Assembly: GCA_937988865.1 (NCBI GenBank)
Contig: CALKHV010000051.1
Coordinates: forward strand, 1-12,636
DNA: 12,636 nucleotides
DNA from: an uncultured Propionibacteriaceae bacterium
GTDB taxonomy: Bacteria; Actinomycetota; Actinomycetes; Propionibacteriales; Propionibacteriaceae
Direction: 5' to 3'
Shown: positions 1 to 5,735 of the stretch, in pieces
Layout: every line of letters begins with the position of its first letter
Numbering within the stretch: the stretch's first letter is position 1
Made by a program: the position numbers and the translations under genes
The notes under the pieces: model-generated
What the model saw: only the letters and a program-made list of their open reading frames with translations
What the model was told of the DNA's origin: nothing
Databases searched by the model: none

Positions 1-56
1 GACAAGGCGACGAGTCGACTCGTCCGGGTGGGGGTGGTGGTTGTGGTGGTGCTCAT
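1..56 (-). CDS. Partial CDS, 5' end only, Thr-rich N-terminus
   Basis: On the minus strand an ATG (54-56) opens a frame that stays open to the left edge: 18 codons plus two bases, reading Met-Ser, six Thr, Pro-Thr-Arg-Thr-Ser-Arg-Leu-Val-Ala-Leu. A purine-rich stretch GGAAGGA (64-70) lies 7 nt upstream and is a plausible ribosome-binding site. The run of Thr followed by basic and then hydrophobic residues could be the cytoplasmic lead-in of a membrane or secreted protein, but only 18 residues are visible, so no family can be named. It would be transcribed in the same direction as the tRNA-Asn gene but separated from it by a strong terminator. The call rests on the SD-ATG pair and an open frame and could be wrong. 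Confidence 0.5.
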   Translation of the reverse strand, partial: MSTTTTTTPTRTSRLVAL

Positions 57-91
57 GGTGGGTTCCTTCCCGGTTGTTGCCGGGACGCGCC

Positions 92-112
92 CTAGTTGCC
101 CGCTAGTTGCCC
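92..112. repeat. Short direct repeat CTAGTTGCCC x2
   Basis: CTAGTTGCCC occurs at 92-101 and again at 103-112 (11-bp period), about 35-55 bp upstream of the start of the partial minus-strand gene. Closer to that gene, CCCGG (69-73) and CCGGG (80-84) form a small inverted repeat just before its ribosome-binding site. An 11-bp period places two copies on the same face of DNA, so an activator or repressor site is possible. No -10-like hexamer is obvious and no known regulator is recognised. Confidence 0.4.
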
Positions 113-115
113 ACG

Positions 116-167
116 GGGAAAACAGAAGGGCGTCCCGACTGGTGTTTCACCTAGTCAGAACGCCCTT
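116..167 (-). terminator. Intrinsic terminator of tRNA-Asn
   Basis: Read on the minus strand, AAGGGCG (167-161) pairs with CGCCCTT (132-126). Inside this UUCU/GGGA can pair using two G-U wobbles, then GACU/AGUC, a single bulged A, and GGUG/CACC around an AAA loop. That is about 19 base pairs with one bulge, followed by CTGTTTT. The G-U pairs form only in the minus-strand RNA, which fixes the direction. It begins 9 nt after the tRNA 3' end and separates the tRNA from the partial gene at the left edge. Confidence 0.8.
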
Positions 168-176
168 ACTGTGAAG

Positions 177-249
177 CTCCCCCGCCTGGACTCGAACCAG
201 GAACCCTCTGATTAACAGTCAGATGCTCTGCCAATTGAGCTACAGGGGA
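177..249 (-). tRNA. tRNA-Asn (anticodon GUU)
   Basis: A 73-nt sequence folds as a complete cloverleaf. The acceptor TCCCCTG pairs with CGGGGGA (one G-U). The D arm is GCTC/GAGC with loop AATTGGCA. The anticodon stem TCTGA/TCAGA carries loop CTGTTAA, giving anticodon GUU (plus-strand 214-216, AAC). The variable loop is 5 nt and the T arm CCTGG/CCAGG carries TTCGAGT. The discriminator base is G, as expected for tRNA-Asn. CCA is not encoded and would be added after transcription. It decodes AAC/AAU codons. A TAGTTT -10-like hexamer lies 20-25 nt upstream, and a strong terminator follows. Confidence 0.97.
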
Positions 250-268
250 ACGCGCGTGGCGCACGGAA

Positions 269-274
269 AAACTA
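269..274 (-). promoter_or_regulatory. Candidate -10 box for tRNA-Asn
   Basis: TAGTTT (TANNNT pattern) on the minus strand ends 19 nt before the mature tRNA 5' end, placing the transcription start around 262 with a leader of about 13 nt. The -35 region (near 293-298, TTACGA) is a weak match to TTGACA. Confidence 0.45.
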
Positions 275-285
275 GCAGATGCCGG

Positions 286-789
286 TCAGATCTCGTAATC
301 GGCCCTCAGACGTGCGGTCGCGTCCAACACTCGCTGCCGCACGGCCGGGTTGTCCAGCCGCGCCCCACCCACCGGCATCGCGTGCCACACGATCGCCGAC
401 GTCGGGTCCGCGAGGTCACGCCGCCCGGCGATCACCACGCGTCCGCCCGGAACGTCGATGTACTGCTCGATCACGATGGACGCCTCGACCCGTTCCTTGA
501 ACAGCTCGGGCACACTGCCCGGTTCGTCGAGCGCGACCGCGCCCTCTGTGTCATCGTCCAGTCTCCACGCCAGCTCCTGCGCGTCGGCCTTCCAGCCACC
601 CGACTCGATCTCGTGCCACCCGATGACATCCCACTCGGCCCCACGGCGCACCCCGAGACCCTCCGGTAGACCCAGGACGTACGTGTCGGGGCCCGAGCCC
701 CAGGCAAGCGCCCTCGGACGACGGCCGAGTTTGGTGGCCAACGCGTCGACCTCGGCGGCGTCCGGACGTGATTTCGAGAACAGACCCAT
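286..789 (-). CDS. Actinobacterial protein of unknown function, 167 aa
   Basis: The predicted protein begins MGLFSKSRPD. The start at 789 was chosen because upstream codons would run back into the sigma gene; an ATG at 798 (adding MGR) is equally possible. There is no signal peptide or membrane segment. The N-terminal half (about residues 25-90) contains short alternating hydrophobic and Trp-containing stretches (ALAWGSG, WDVIGWHEI, WKADAQ) typical of a beta-rich fold. The C-terminal half reads LFKERVEASIVIEQYI, then a GGRVVIAGRR strand and a final helix. The overall pattern matches, from memory, a family of uncharacterised actinobacterial proteins with a PH-like N-terminal half; that is inference. 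It lies 19 nt after the sigma-factor stop codon, so it is probably cotranscribed with dnaG and the sigma gene. Function is unknown. Confidence 0.8.
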   Translation of the reverse strand: MGLFSKSRPDAAEVDALATKLGRRPRALAWGSGPDTYVLGLPEGLGVRRGAEWDVIGWHEIESGGWKADAQELAWRLDDDTEGAVALDEPGSVPELFKERVEASIVIEQYIDVPGGRVVIAGRRDLADPTSAIVWHAMPVGGARLDNPAVRQRVLDATARLRADYEI

Positions 790-808
790 GCGTCCCATTG
801 TGCCCGGG

Positions 809-1609
809 TCAGGCCGCGCGTCCTCGCAGCAGATCTCGGGCCTGCTCCAGCCCCCGGCGCTCGAGCCTGCGAACTGTCGACTCCGACACACCCATCCGGG
901 ACGCGAGGTCGGCATAACCCACGGCCTCGCCACCGAAGCCGTAGCGGGACCGGAGCACCTGCGCCTCGAGTGACCCGATCTCTGACAACCAGTCGGGCTC
1001 GGGCTCGTCCGCCAACTCCAGTGACGTTGGGTCCGCGAGGTCGACGCCGTCCATGCTCGCCGACTCGGTGACCGACGTCCGTGCCTGCACCCATCGGACG
1101 CTGCGTCCGAGATGGGACGCCAACTCGGCGTCGCTCACTTCGCGTCCCCACCGGGCCGACAGTCGCCCGCGCTCGCGACCGAGGCGAGCCGCCTCCTTGA
1201 CCATCCACAGCGGGTGCACGTAGGTGAGACGCGCGGCTGCCTCCTGGACGAAGCTGCGAATCCAGGCCCACGCGAACGTCGAGAACCGGAGGCCACGTCG
1301 ATGGTCGAACCTCATGATCGCCTCGGCGAGACCGAGGCACCCCTCCTGGAACAGGTCGTCCAGGTGCCGGTTCGGACGCCCCGCGACCGCGTCGACGACC
1401 GCCACGACCAGGCGCAGGTTCGATTCGTAGAAGATGGTCCAGGCGTCCTCGCCATCGCTCACCAACGCCCGCAGTTCGCGGCGTGGACAGGGAAGCAGCG
1501 TCGTGCCTGCCTCAAGCACCTCACGGGCCAGGATTCCAGCCTCGATGCGGATGGCCAACGCGACTTCTTCTGCCGGGGCGAGCGGACGCGACACCAGTGA
1601 GATCTCCAT
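809..1609 (-). CDS. Divergent sigma-70 family RNA polymerase sigma factor
   Basis: The 266-residue protein keeps the order of a primary-type sigma factor: a region-1.2-like segment (residues 10-34, LAPAEEVALAIRIEAG), region 2 (about 60-127, SNLRLVVAVV, LFQEGCLGLAEAIMRFD, FSTFAWAWIR), region 3 (about 128-190) and region 4 with a C-terminal helix-turn-helix (about 212-262). Region 1.1 and the long non-conserved insert are absent. It differs from SigA/sigma-70 at promoter-contact positions: by alignment to E. coli numbering, W433, Q437 and T440 become Ala115, Ser119 and Gln122, and R584, E585 and Q589 become Glu243, Ser244 and Arg248. It should therefore read a different promoter class or be a degenerate group-2 factor. 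It follows dnaG, recalling the dnaG-rpoD order of proteobacteria. The ATG at 1609 fits the family N-terminus; an ATG at 1660 and a GTG at 1675 are alternatives, and none has a strong ribosome-binding site. No anti-sigma gene is adjacent. Confidence 0.88.
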   Translation of the reverse strand: MEISLVSRPLAPAEEVALAIRIEAGILAREVLEAGTTLLPCPRRELRALVSDGEDAWTIFYESNLRLVVAVVDAVAGRPNRHLDDLFQEGCLGLAEAIMRFDHRRGLRFSTFAWAWIRSFVQEAAARLTYVHPLWMVKEAARLGRERGRLSARWGREVSDAELASHLGRSVRWVQARTSVTESASMDGVDLADPTSLELADEPEPDWLSEIGSLEAQVLRSRYGFGGEAVGYADLASRMGVSESTVRRLERRGLEQARDLLRGRAA

Positions 1610-1661
1610 GCGTCCAGTGCATCGAAGTCGGACGTGCGCGCGAAAGGCCTCGGACGACATC

Positions 1662-1670
1662 TGTGGACAA
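1662..1670 (-). promoter_or_regulatory. DnaA box TTGTCCACA
   Basis: The minus strand reads TTGTCCACA, an exact match to the DnaA-box consensus used by high-GC actinobacteria. It lies in the 90-bp interval between the dnaG stop codon and the preferred sigma-factor start, directly before the alternative ATG at 1658-1660. A single box can act as a transcriptional site for DnaA, but one 9-mer could also occur by chance. Confidence 0.4.
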
Positions 1671-1681
1671 CCCACGGCCGC

Positions 1682-1700
1682 ACCCAGTCGGACGCTGGGT
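1682..1700 (-). repeat. Hairpin at the dnaG stop codon
   Basis: ACCCAG (1682-1687) and CTGGGT (1695-1700) form a 6-bp stem with a 7-nt loop that touches the dnaG stop codon. No T-tract follows on the minus strand, so it is not a standard intrinsic terminator. It might attenuate or set the dnaG-to-sigma expression ratio. Confidence 0.35.
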
Positions 1701-3571
1701 CAGTCGATCGCGCCGACGCTCTCCTGCTGCAACTGCTTGCGACGCGACTCCAGCCCGAGCAATCGCGAGAACATCTGCTTGTGCTCGGCCTCGTGCTCCA
1801 CGGGATTGGTGCGCTGCAGGCGCGACTTCACGTCCCTGATCTCGCCCAGCACGCCGATCAACTGCAGCTTGGCCGAGTACATGGCCGCGTAGGCCTCGTC
1901 GGGCGACTCGCTCAGCACCTGCTCGACCAGGAGGGCAACTTCCAGCTGCTTGGCGTTCTCGTCGGGCGTCGCCGCCAGCACGTGGTCGGTCCACCGCTCG
2001 GGTACGTACGGAGTGGCGAGAATCGCCTCGAACACCGCCCGATAGGCCGGATGGGTGAAGTCCTTGACCGTCAGGCCGTTCCACGACGAGTCGAACAGCA
2101 GGGGCGTCTGCAGCATGAGCTTGAGCGTCCCGCGTTCGACTGCGAGCGAACGGTCGGACGGGTCGGGCCACGGCAAGCCGGGCTCGGGCGGCAGTCCATC
2201 CTGCTCCTGCGGCTCGGACGCCGTGCGCCGCTCGCTTCGCGGCGGTTCGATCTTGCGACGACCCGCCCGGGAGACTTCGGTGCGCACCTCGTCGACGTCC
2301 ATCCCGAGCATGGACGCCAACTCGCGCACGTACCCGTTGACGAGCGACGTGTCACGAATGCTGCTGACCAGCGGCGCTGCTGCCCGCAGTGCCGCGAGAC
2401 GCCCGTCCACGCGATCGAGGTCATACCCGGCGATGACGTTGTTCATCACGAACGTGTACAGCGGCACCCGGCGTCCGACCAGTTCGCGGACGGCTGCCTC
2501 GCCGTACTCCAGCCTGAGGTCGCACGGGTCGAGCCCGTGGGGCTCAACCGCCACGTACGTCTGGGAGATGAAATTCTGGTCGCCGTTGAACACCTTGATC
2601 GCGGCATTCTGGCCCGCCTGGTCGCCGTCGAAGGTGAAGATGACTTCCCCGTTGAAGGCGTCGTGATTGCCCATCAACCGCTGCAGGAGCCGCGCGTGAT
2701 CGTCGCCGAAGGCCGTGCCACAGCTCGCGACCGCAGTGTCGACGCCTGACAGGTGGGCGGCCATGACGTCGGTGTAGCCCTCGACGACCACGGCCTGCGA
2801 ACGCTTCCCGATCGCCTGCCTCGCCAGGTCGAGCCCGTACAGGACGTGCGACTTCTTGTAGACCGGTGTCTCGGGAGTGTTCAGGTACTTGGCCGGCATG
2901 CGATCGTCGTCGAAAAGCCTTCTGGCGCCGAAGCCGAGCACCGAGCGTCCGGAATCACGGATCGGCCACAGCGCGCGCCCCTGGAAGAAGTCGTGCCCGC
3001 TCTCGCGGATCAGGCCCGCGCGCACGAGTTCGGCGTCCTTGAAACCCAGGCGCTGCAGATGGCTGTGCAGCTCACGGCCCCCACGCGGCGCGTAGCCCAC
3101 GCCGAAGCGCTCGGCCGCGGCGCGGTCGAACCCGCGTCCATCGAGGAACTGGCGGGCGGCCAGCGCATCGGGCGACGCCAACGCCTCCGAATAGAAGTCG
3201 GACGCAGCCTGGTTGGCCTCCATGATGCGCATCCGAAGGCCGGGTTCACCCGCCGGCTGGCCGTCGTCGCTGATGCGCAGCACCACGCCCACACGGTCAG
3301 CGAGTTGCTGGACGGCCTCGGCGAAGGTGAGGTTGCTGATCTTCTGGACGAAGGTGATGACGTCGCCGCCCTCGCCGCAGCCGAAGCAGTAGTAGAAGCC
3401 GCGCGCGGGCGTCACCTGGAAGCTGGGTGTCTTCTCGTCGTGAAAGGGGCACAGGCCCTTGAGTTGGCCGCCGCCGGCCCCTCGAAGGGCCACGTGGCTG
3501 CCGATGATCTCGTCGATGCGAGCGCGTTCGCGGACGGTCGCGATGTCGTCGTCGTTGATCCGTCCAGCCAT
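1700..3571 (-). CDS. dnaG: DNA primase DnaG
   Basis: This is the 623-residue bacterial primase, which makes RNA primers for replication forks together with the DnaB helicase. The N-terminal CHC2 zinc finger is visible as C41-x2-H44 and C62-x2-C65 (CPFHDEKTPSF, then YCFGCGEGGD). The catalytic core follows. The Toprim domain has the glutamate in EGYTDVM (E264) and the acidic motif DGDQAG (D315, D317), with a further acidic residue in GLDPCD (D348). Residues after about 450 form the variable, helicase-interacting C-terminal region. Length is normal for actinobacteria. The ATG at 3571 has no ribosome-binding site but lies 7 nt after TAGACT, suggesting a leaderless mRNA. It is divergent from the fetB-like gene, 80 bp away, and heads a block with the sigma factor and the 167-residue protein. 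Confidence 0.97.
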   Translation of the reverse strand: MAGRINDDDIATVRERARIDEIIGSHVALRGAGGGQLKGLCPFHDEKTPSFQVTPARGFYYCFGCGEGGDVITFVQKISNLTFAEAVQQLADRVGVVLRISDDGQPAGEPGLRMRIMEANQAASDFYSEALASPDALAARQFLDGRGFDRAAAERFGVGYAPRGGRELHSHLQRLGFKDAELVRAGLIRESGHDFFQGRALWPIRDSGRSVLGFGARRLFDDDRMPAKYLNTPETPVYKKSHVLYGLDLARQAIGKRSQAVVVEGYTDVMAAHLSGVDTAVASCGTAFGDDHARLLQRLMGNHDAFNGEVIFTFDGDQAGQNAAIKVFNGDQNFISQTYVAVEPHGLDPCDLRLEYGEAAVRELVGRRVPLYTFVMNNVIAGYDLDRVDGRLAALRAAAPLVSSIRDTSLVNGYVRELASMLGMDVDEVRTEVSRAGRRKIEPPRSERRTASEPQEQDGLPPEPGLPWPDPSDRSLAVERGTLKLMLQTPLLFDSSWNGLTVKDFTHPAYRAVFEAILATPYVPERWTDHVLAATPDENAKQLEVALLVEQVLSESPDEAYAAMYSAKLQLIGVLGEIRDVKSRLQRTNPVEHEAEHKQMFSRLLGLESRRKQLQQESVGAID

Positions 3572-3577
3572 GGGGCG

Positions 3578-3583
3578 AGTCTA
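3578..3583 (-). promoter_or_regulatory. -10 box of dnaG (leaderless start)
   Basis: TAGACT on the minus strand (plus-strand AGTCTA) fits TANNNT. The dnaG ATG begins 7 nt after it, the usual distance to the transcription start, so the mRNA would start at or next to the A of ATG. No good -35 is seen. Confidence 0.5.
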
Positions 3584-3610
3584 CGCACCCGCGCTGACAC
3601 GGGCTCGGCG

Positions 3611-3616
3611 TAGTGT
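3611..3616 (+). promoter_or_regulatory. -10 box of the fetB-like gene
   Basis: TAGTGT (TANNNT pattern) lies 36 nt before the ATG. Transcription would start near 3623, giving a leader of about 29 nt that contains the ribosome-binding site GGGAGG (3641-3646). A convincing -35 is not visible. Confidence 0.4.
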
Positions 3617-3651
3617 TCGGGGGCAGGGATCTGACGACACGGGAGGCTGGC

Positions 3652-4410
3652 ATGACCGTCGAACCGGGCTGGCCGCTCGCCATCGCGCTGGCCGCCCTTC
3701 TGGTGCTGGGGGTGGGCGCCTCCTATCTCGGACACCTGCGCCAGGAGCGCGGGCTGGTCGTCGCCGCAATCCGCGCGATCATCCAGCTCACCGCCGTGTC
3801 TTTCATCATCGTTGCGGCGCTGACGCACCTCGTGTGGGCGTGTGCTTTCGCCGCCCTGATGTTCGGGGTCGCGGTCTGGACGACCTCGAAGCGCACCGGC
3901 CTCGGACGCGCCTGGCCGTGGGCCGCGCTCGCGATGGCGAGTGGGGCGCTCCCTGTGCTGACGATCGTCTTCGCGTCCGGGACGGCACCGCTGAACGGCG
4001 CGTCCGTGGTGCCGCTCGCAGGCATCGTCATCGGCAACATGATGACCGTCCACACCCTTCTCGGACGCCGGACGTTCGCCGCCCTGCGCGACAACATCCC
4101 CACCTACGAGGCGGCCCTGAGCATCGGTCTCGTGCGGCCCGAGGCGATCCGCGAGGTCACCCAACCGACCATCGCCGAGGCACTCCTCCCGACCATGGAC
4201 CAGACGCGGACGGTCGGCCTGGTCACGCTGCCGGGCGCGTTCGTCGGCGTCCTCTTGGGTGGGGGCAGCCCTGTCCAGGCGGGGGCCGCCCAAGTCCTCG
4301 TGCTGGTCGGCATCATGGCCGGTCAGGCGGTCACGACGACGGTCGCCCATCGGTTGATCCGGGAGGCGCGGCTGTTGCCGCCCGACCTTCGAGCACGTCT
4401 GCGTCCCTGA
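3652..4410 (+). CDS. FetB/UPF0014-type ABC transporter permease, orphan
   Basis: This 252-residue, very hydrophobic protein has about seven predicted membrane segments. Its central signature follows the FetB (YbbM) family: GNMMTVHTLLGRR, then YEAALSIGLVRPEAIREVTQ, then IAEALLPTMDQTRTVGLVTL and PGAFVGVLLGGGSP. E. coli FetB is the membrane half of an exporter that lowers iron stress together with the ATPase FetA. No fetA-like ATPase gene is present on either side, so the partner must be encoded elsewhere or the protein works differently. The ATG at 3652 is preferred to the GTG at 3613 because GGGAGG sits 5 nt before it. It is convergent with dgt (15 bp between stop codons) and sits between dgt and dnaG. 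Substrate is unknown; iron is only the family precedent. Confidence 0.85.
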   Translation: MTVEPGWPLAIALAALLVLGVGASYLGHLRQERGLVVAAIRAIIQLTAVSFIIVAALTHLVWACAFAALMFGVAVWTTSKRTGLGRAWPWAALAMASGALPVLTIVFASGTAPLNGASVVPLAGIVIGNMMTVHTLLGRRTFAALRDNIPTYEAALSIGLVRPEAIREVTQPTIAEALLPTMDQTRTVGLVTLPGAFVGVLLGGGSPVQAGAAQVLVLVGIMAGQAVTTTVAHRLIREARLLPPDLRARLRP

Positions 4411-4425
4411 CTCTCGCCCAGCTCC

Positions 4426-5547
4426 TCAGAAACCCAATCCGATGCCCTGCGGCAACCTCTGCTCGTCGTAGCCCAGCAGCGAGATGGCTGTGTCGAAGGC
4501 GAATCGGTCGGTCATGCCGCCCACATAGGTGACTGCGGCCCGCGACCGGTCATCGTCCCGGTAGTCGCGGGGCAGGGCGTCCGGTGACGCGATGTAGTGC
4601 TCCACGAGACCCTGGAGCACAGCCACGACCGCCCTTGACTGGGCCAGCGACGCCGGTCGCGTGTAGATCCGCTCGTAGTTGAAGGCTCGAAGGCGAGCCA
4701 GGGCGGACGCTGTCGTCGCGTCCATCCCCACCGTCCCCGTGGCACAGGTCGTCGAGATGACCGACCGGATGAACGTGCCCAACTGCTCGCGCCGTCCTGT
4801 GCCCGCGATGGTGGCCACGTCGCGCGGAACATCGGACGCCTCGACGATCCCGGCGTGGATGGCGTCCTCCAGGTCGTGGGCGCAATAGGCGATGCGGTCG
4901 GCCCAACTGACGATCTCGCCCTCCAGCGTCCCCGGGGCGGGGCGGGACCACGAGTGGTTGCGGATGCCGTCGAGGGTCTCGGCGCAGAGGTTGAGGCCGG
5001 TCAGCACGACGTCCGAACCCCACGGACCGTGGTCGTACCCCTCGGGCAGGAAGGCGTCGAACGCCTCCTCGGACGCATGCCCACCAGGGCCGTGGCCGCA
5101 GTCGTGCCCGAGGGCGATCGCGTCGGTGAGGGCGACGTTGGCGCCCACCCCCCGCGCGATGGACGTCGCCACCTGTGCCACCTCGAGCGCGTGCGTGAGT
5201 CGCGTCCGCTGGTGGTCGGTGGGGAAGACGACGACCTGGGTCTTGCCGGCCAGACGTCGGAAGGCCGTCGAGTGAACGATCCGGTCACGGTCGCGTTCGA
5301 AGCAGGTGCGTTCGACGTCAGGCGCCTCCGGGAGGGCTCGATGCCCTGCCCCGGACGCTCGGGTCGCCCCGTCGCGAAGGGACGCTTCCTCGCGCTCCTC
5401 CCGGGCCTCGCGTCCGATGGGGTCGCCAGCCTGGACGGACGCATGGGAATCGCGGTGCGCCTGGACGATCGCCTCCGCGCGACCCTCGGGCACGTGGCCG
5501 TGCATCGTCTGCGCCCATTGCCGCGTCCGTGAGCTGGGTTGGTTCAT
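4426..5547 (-). CDS. dgt: Deoxynucleoside triphosphate triphosphohydrolase (dGTPase-like)
   Basis: This 373-residue HD-domain enzyme would split dNTPs (classically dGTP) into deoxynucleoside and triphosphate. The family N-terminal block is visible as REEREEASLRDGATRASG, RTCFERDRDRIVHSTAFRRL and AGKTQVV. The metal-binding HD residues are H119 (RLTHALEV), H148-D149 (ALGHDCGH) and D216 (SWADRIAY). The motif LDGIRNHSW is also typical. The first 45 or so residues precede the usual start of homology and look like a lineage-specific extension. The start is nevertheless well supported, with AGGAGG (5554-5559) 6 nt upstream. In mycobacteria dgt and dnaG are adjacent; here the fetB-like gene lies between them on the opposite strand. 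Confidence 0.93.
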   Translation of the reverse strand: MNQPSSRTRQWAQTMHGHVPEGRAEAIVQAHRDSHASVQAGDPIGREAREEREEASLRDGATRASGAGHRALPEAPDVERTCFERDRDRIVHSTAFRRLAGKTQVVVFPTDHQRTRLTHALEVAQVATSIARGVGANVALTDAIALGHDCGHGPGGHASEEAFDAFLPEGYDHGPWGSDVVLTGLNLCAETLDGIRNHSWSRPAPGTLEGEIVSWADRIAYCAHDLEDAIHAGIVEASDVPRDVATIAGTGRREQLGTFIRSVISTTCATGTVGMDATTASALARLRAFNYERIYTRPASLAQSRAVVAVLQGLVEHYIASPDALPRDYRDDDRSRAAVTYVGGMTDRFAFDTAISLLGYDEQRLPQGIGLGF

Positions 5548-5593
5548 CGCGTCCCTCCTGTGTCAAGACTGGCAGACCGCACGGACATTTCCA

Positions 5594-5615
5594 TGCCGGC
5601 GTCGGGGGCCCGGCA
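5594..5615. repeat. Small inverted repeat upstream of dgt
   Basis: TGCCGG (5594-5599) and CCGGCA (5610-5615) are perfect inverted repeats around a 10-nt G-rich loop, in the 188-bp region between the divergent dgt and membrane-protein genes. The role is unknown; it could be part of a shared regulatory region. Confidence 0.3.
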
Positions 5616-5628
5616 GAACCGCGGATGC

Positions 5629-5660
5629 GCCTGTGGACGCTGAAGAGACTGTCCACAGGC
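5629..5660. promoter_or_regulatory. 10-bp inverted repeat with DnaA-box-like arms
   Basis: GCCTGTGGAC (5629-5638) and GTCCACAGGC (5651-5660) are a perfect 10-bp inverted repeat with a 12-nt spacer. Each arm contains a DnaA-box-like 9-mer: CTGTCCACA at 5649-5657 on the plus strand (fits the degenerate actinobacterial consensus) and GCGTCCACA at 5632-5640 on the minus strand (one mismatch at the first position). It sits midway between the start codons of dgt and the divergent membrane-protein gene, so it could serve both. It could equally be the operator of an unrelated dimeric repressor. Confidence 0.45.
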
Positions 5661-5696
5661 TCGGCGCCGCCTCTGGGCCAGTCGCCGCACGTCGCC

Positions 5697-5702
5697 TAGA
5701 GT
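5697..5702 (+). promoter_or_regulatory. -10 box of the membrane-protein gene
   Basis: TAGAGT (TANNNT) places the transcription start near 5709. The leader of about 27 nt contains a GAGAGGGG ribosome-binding site (5723-5730) 5 nt before the ATG. The -35 hexamer is poor. Confidence 0.45.
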
Positions 5703-5735
5703 CGACCGTGACAGTTCAGTACGAGAGGGGTCCCC

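Noticed and set aside
177..249. tRNA-Asn as a phage or island attachment site
   Set aside because: No integrase gene and no second copy of the tRNA 3' end are found in the window, and the neighbours are ordinary core genes.
1201..1209. CCATCCACA as a further DnaA box
   Set aside because: It fits only the degenerate consensus and lies within conserved region-3 codons of the sigma factor, so codon constraint explains it.
471..1340. Minus-strand frame of 289 codons overlapping the sigma gene and the 167-residue gene
   Set aside because: It is an Arg-rich shadow frame; both overlapped genes have better protein-like composition and one has clear sigma-factor motifs.
1634..3613. Long plus-strand open frames opposite dnaG (about 371 and 286 codons)
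   Set aside because: dnaG on the minus strand is unambiguous; the opposite frames have Arg/His/Val-rich composition with no domain and no promoter.
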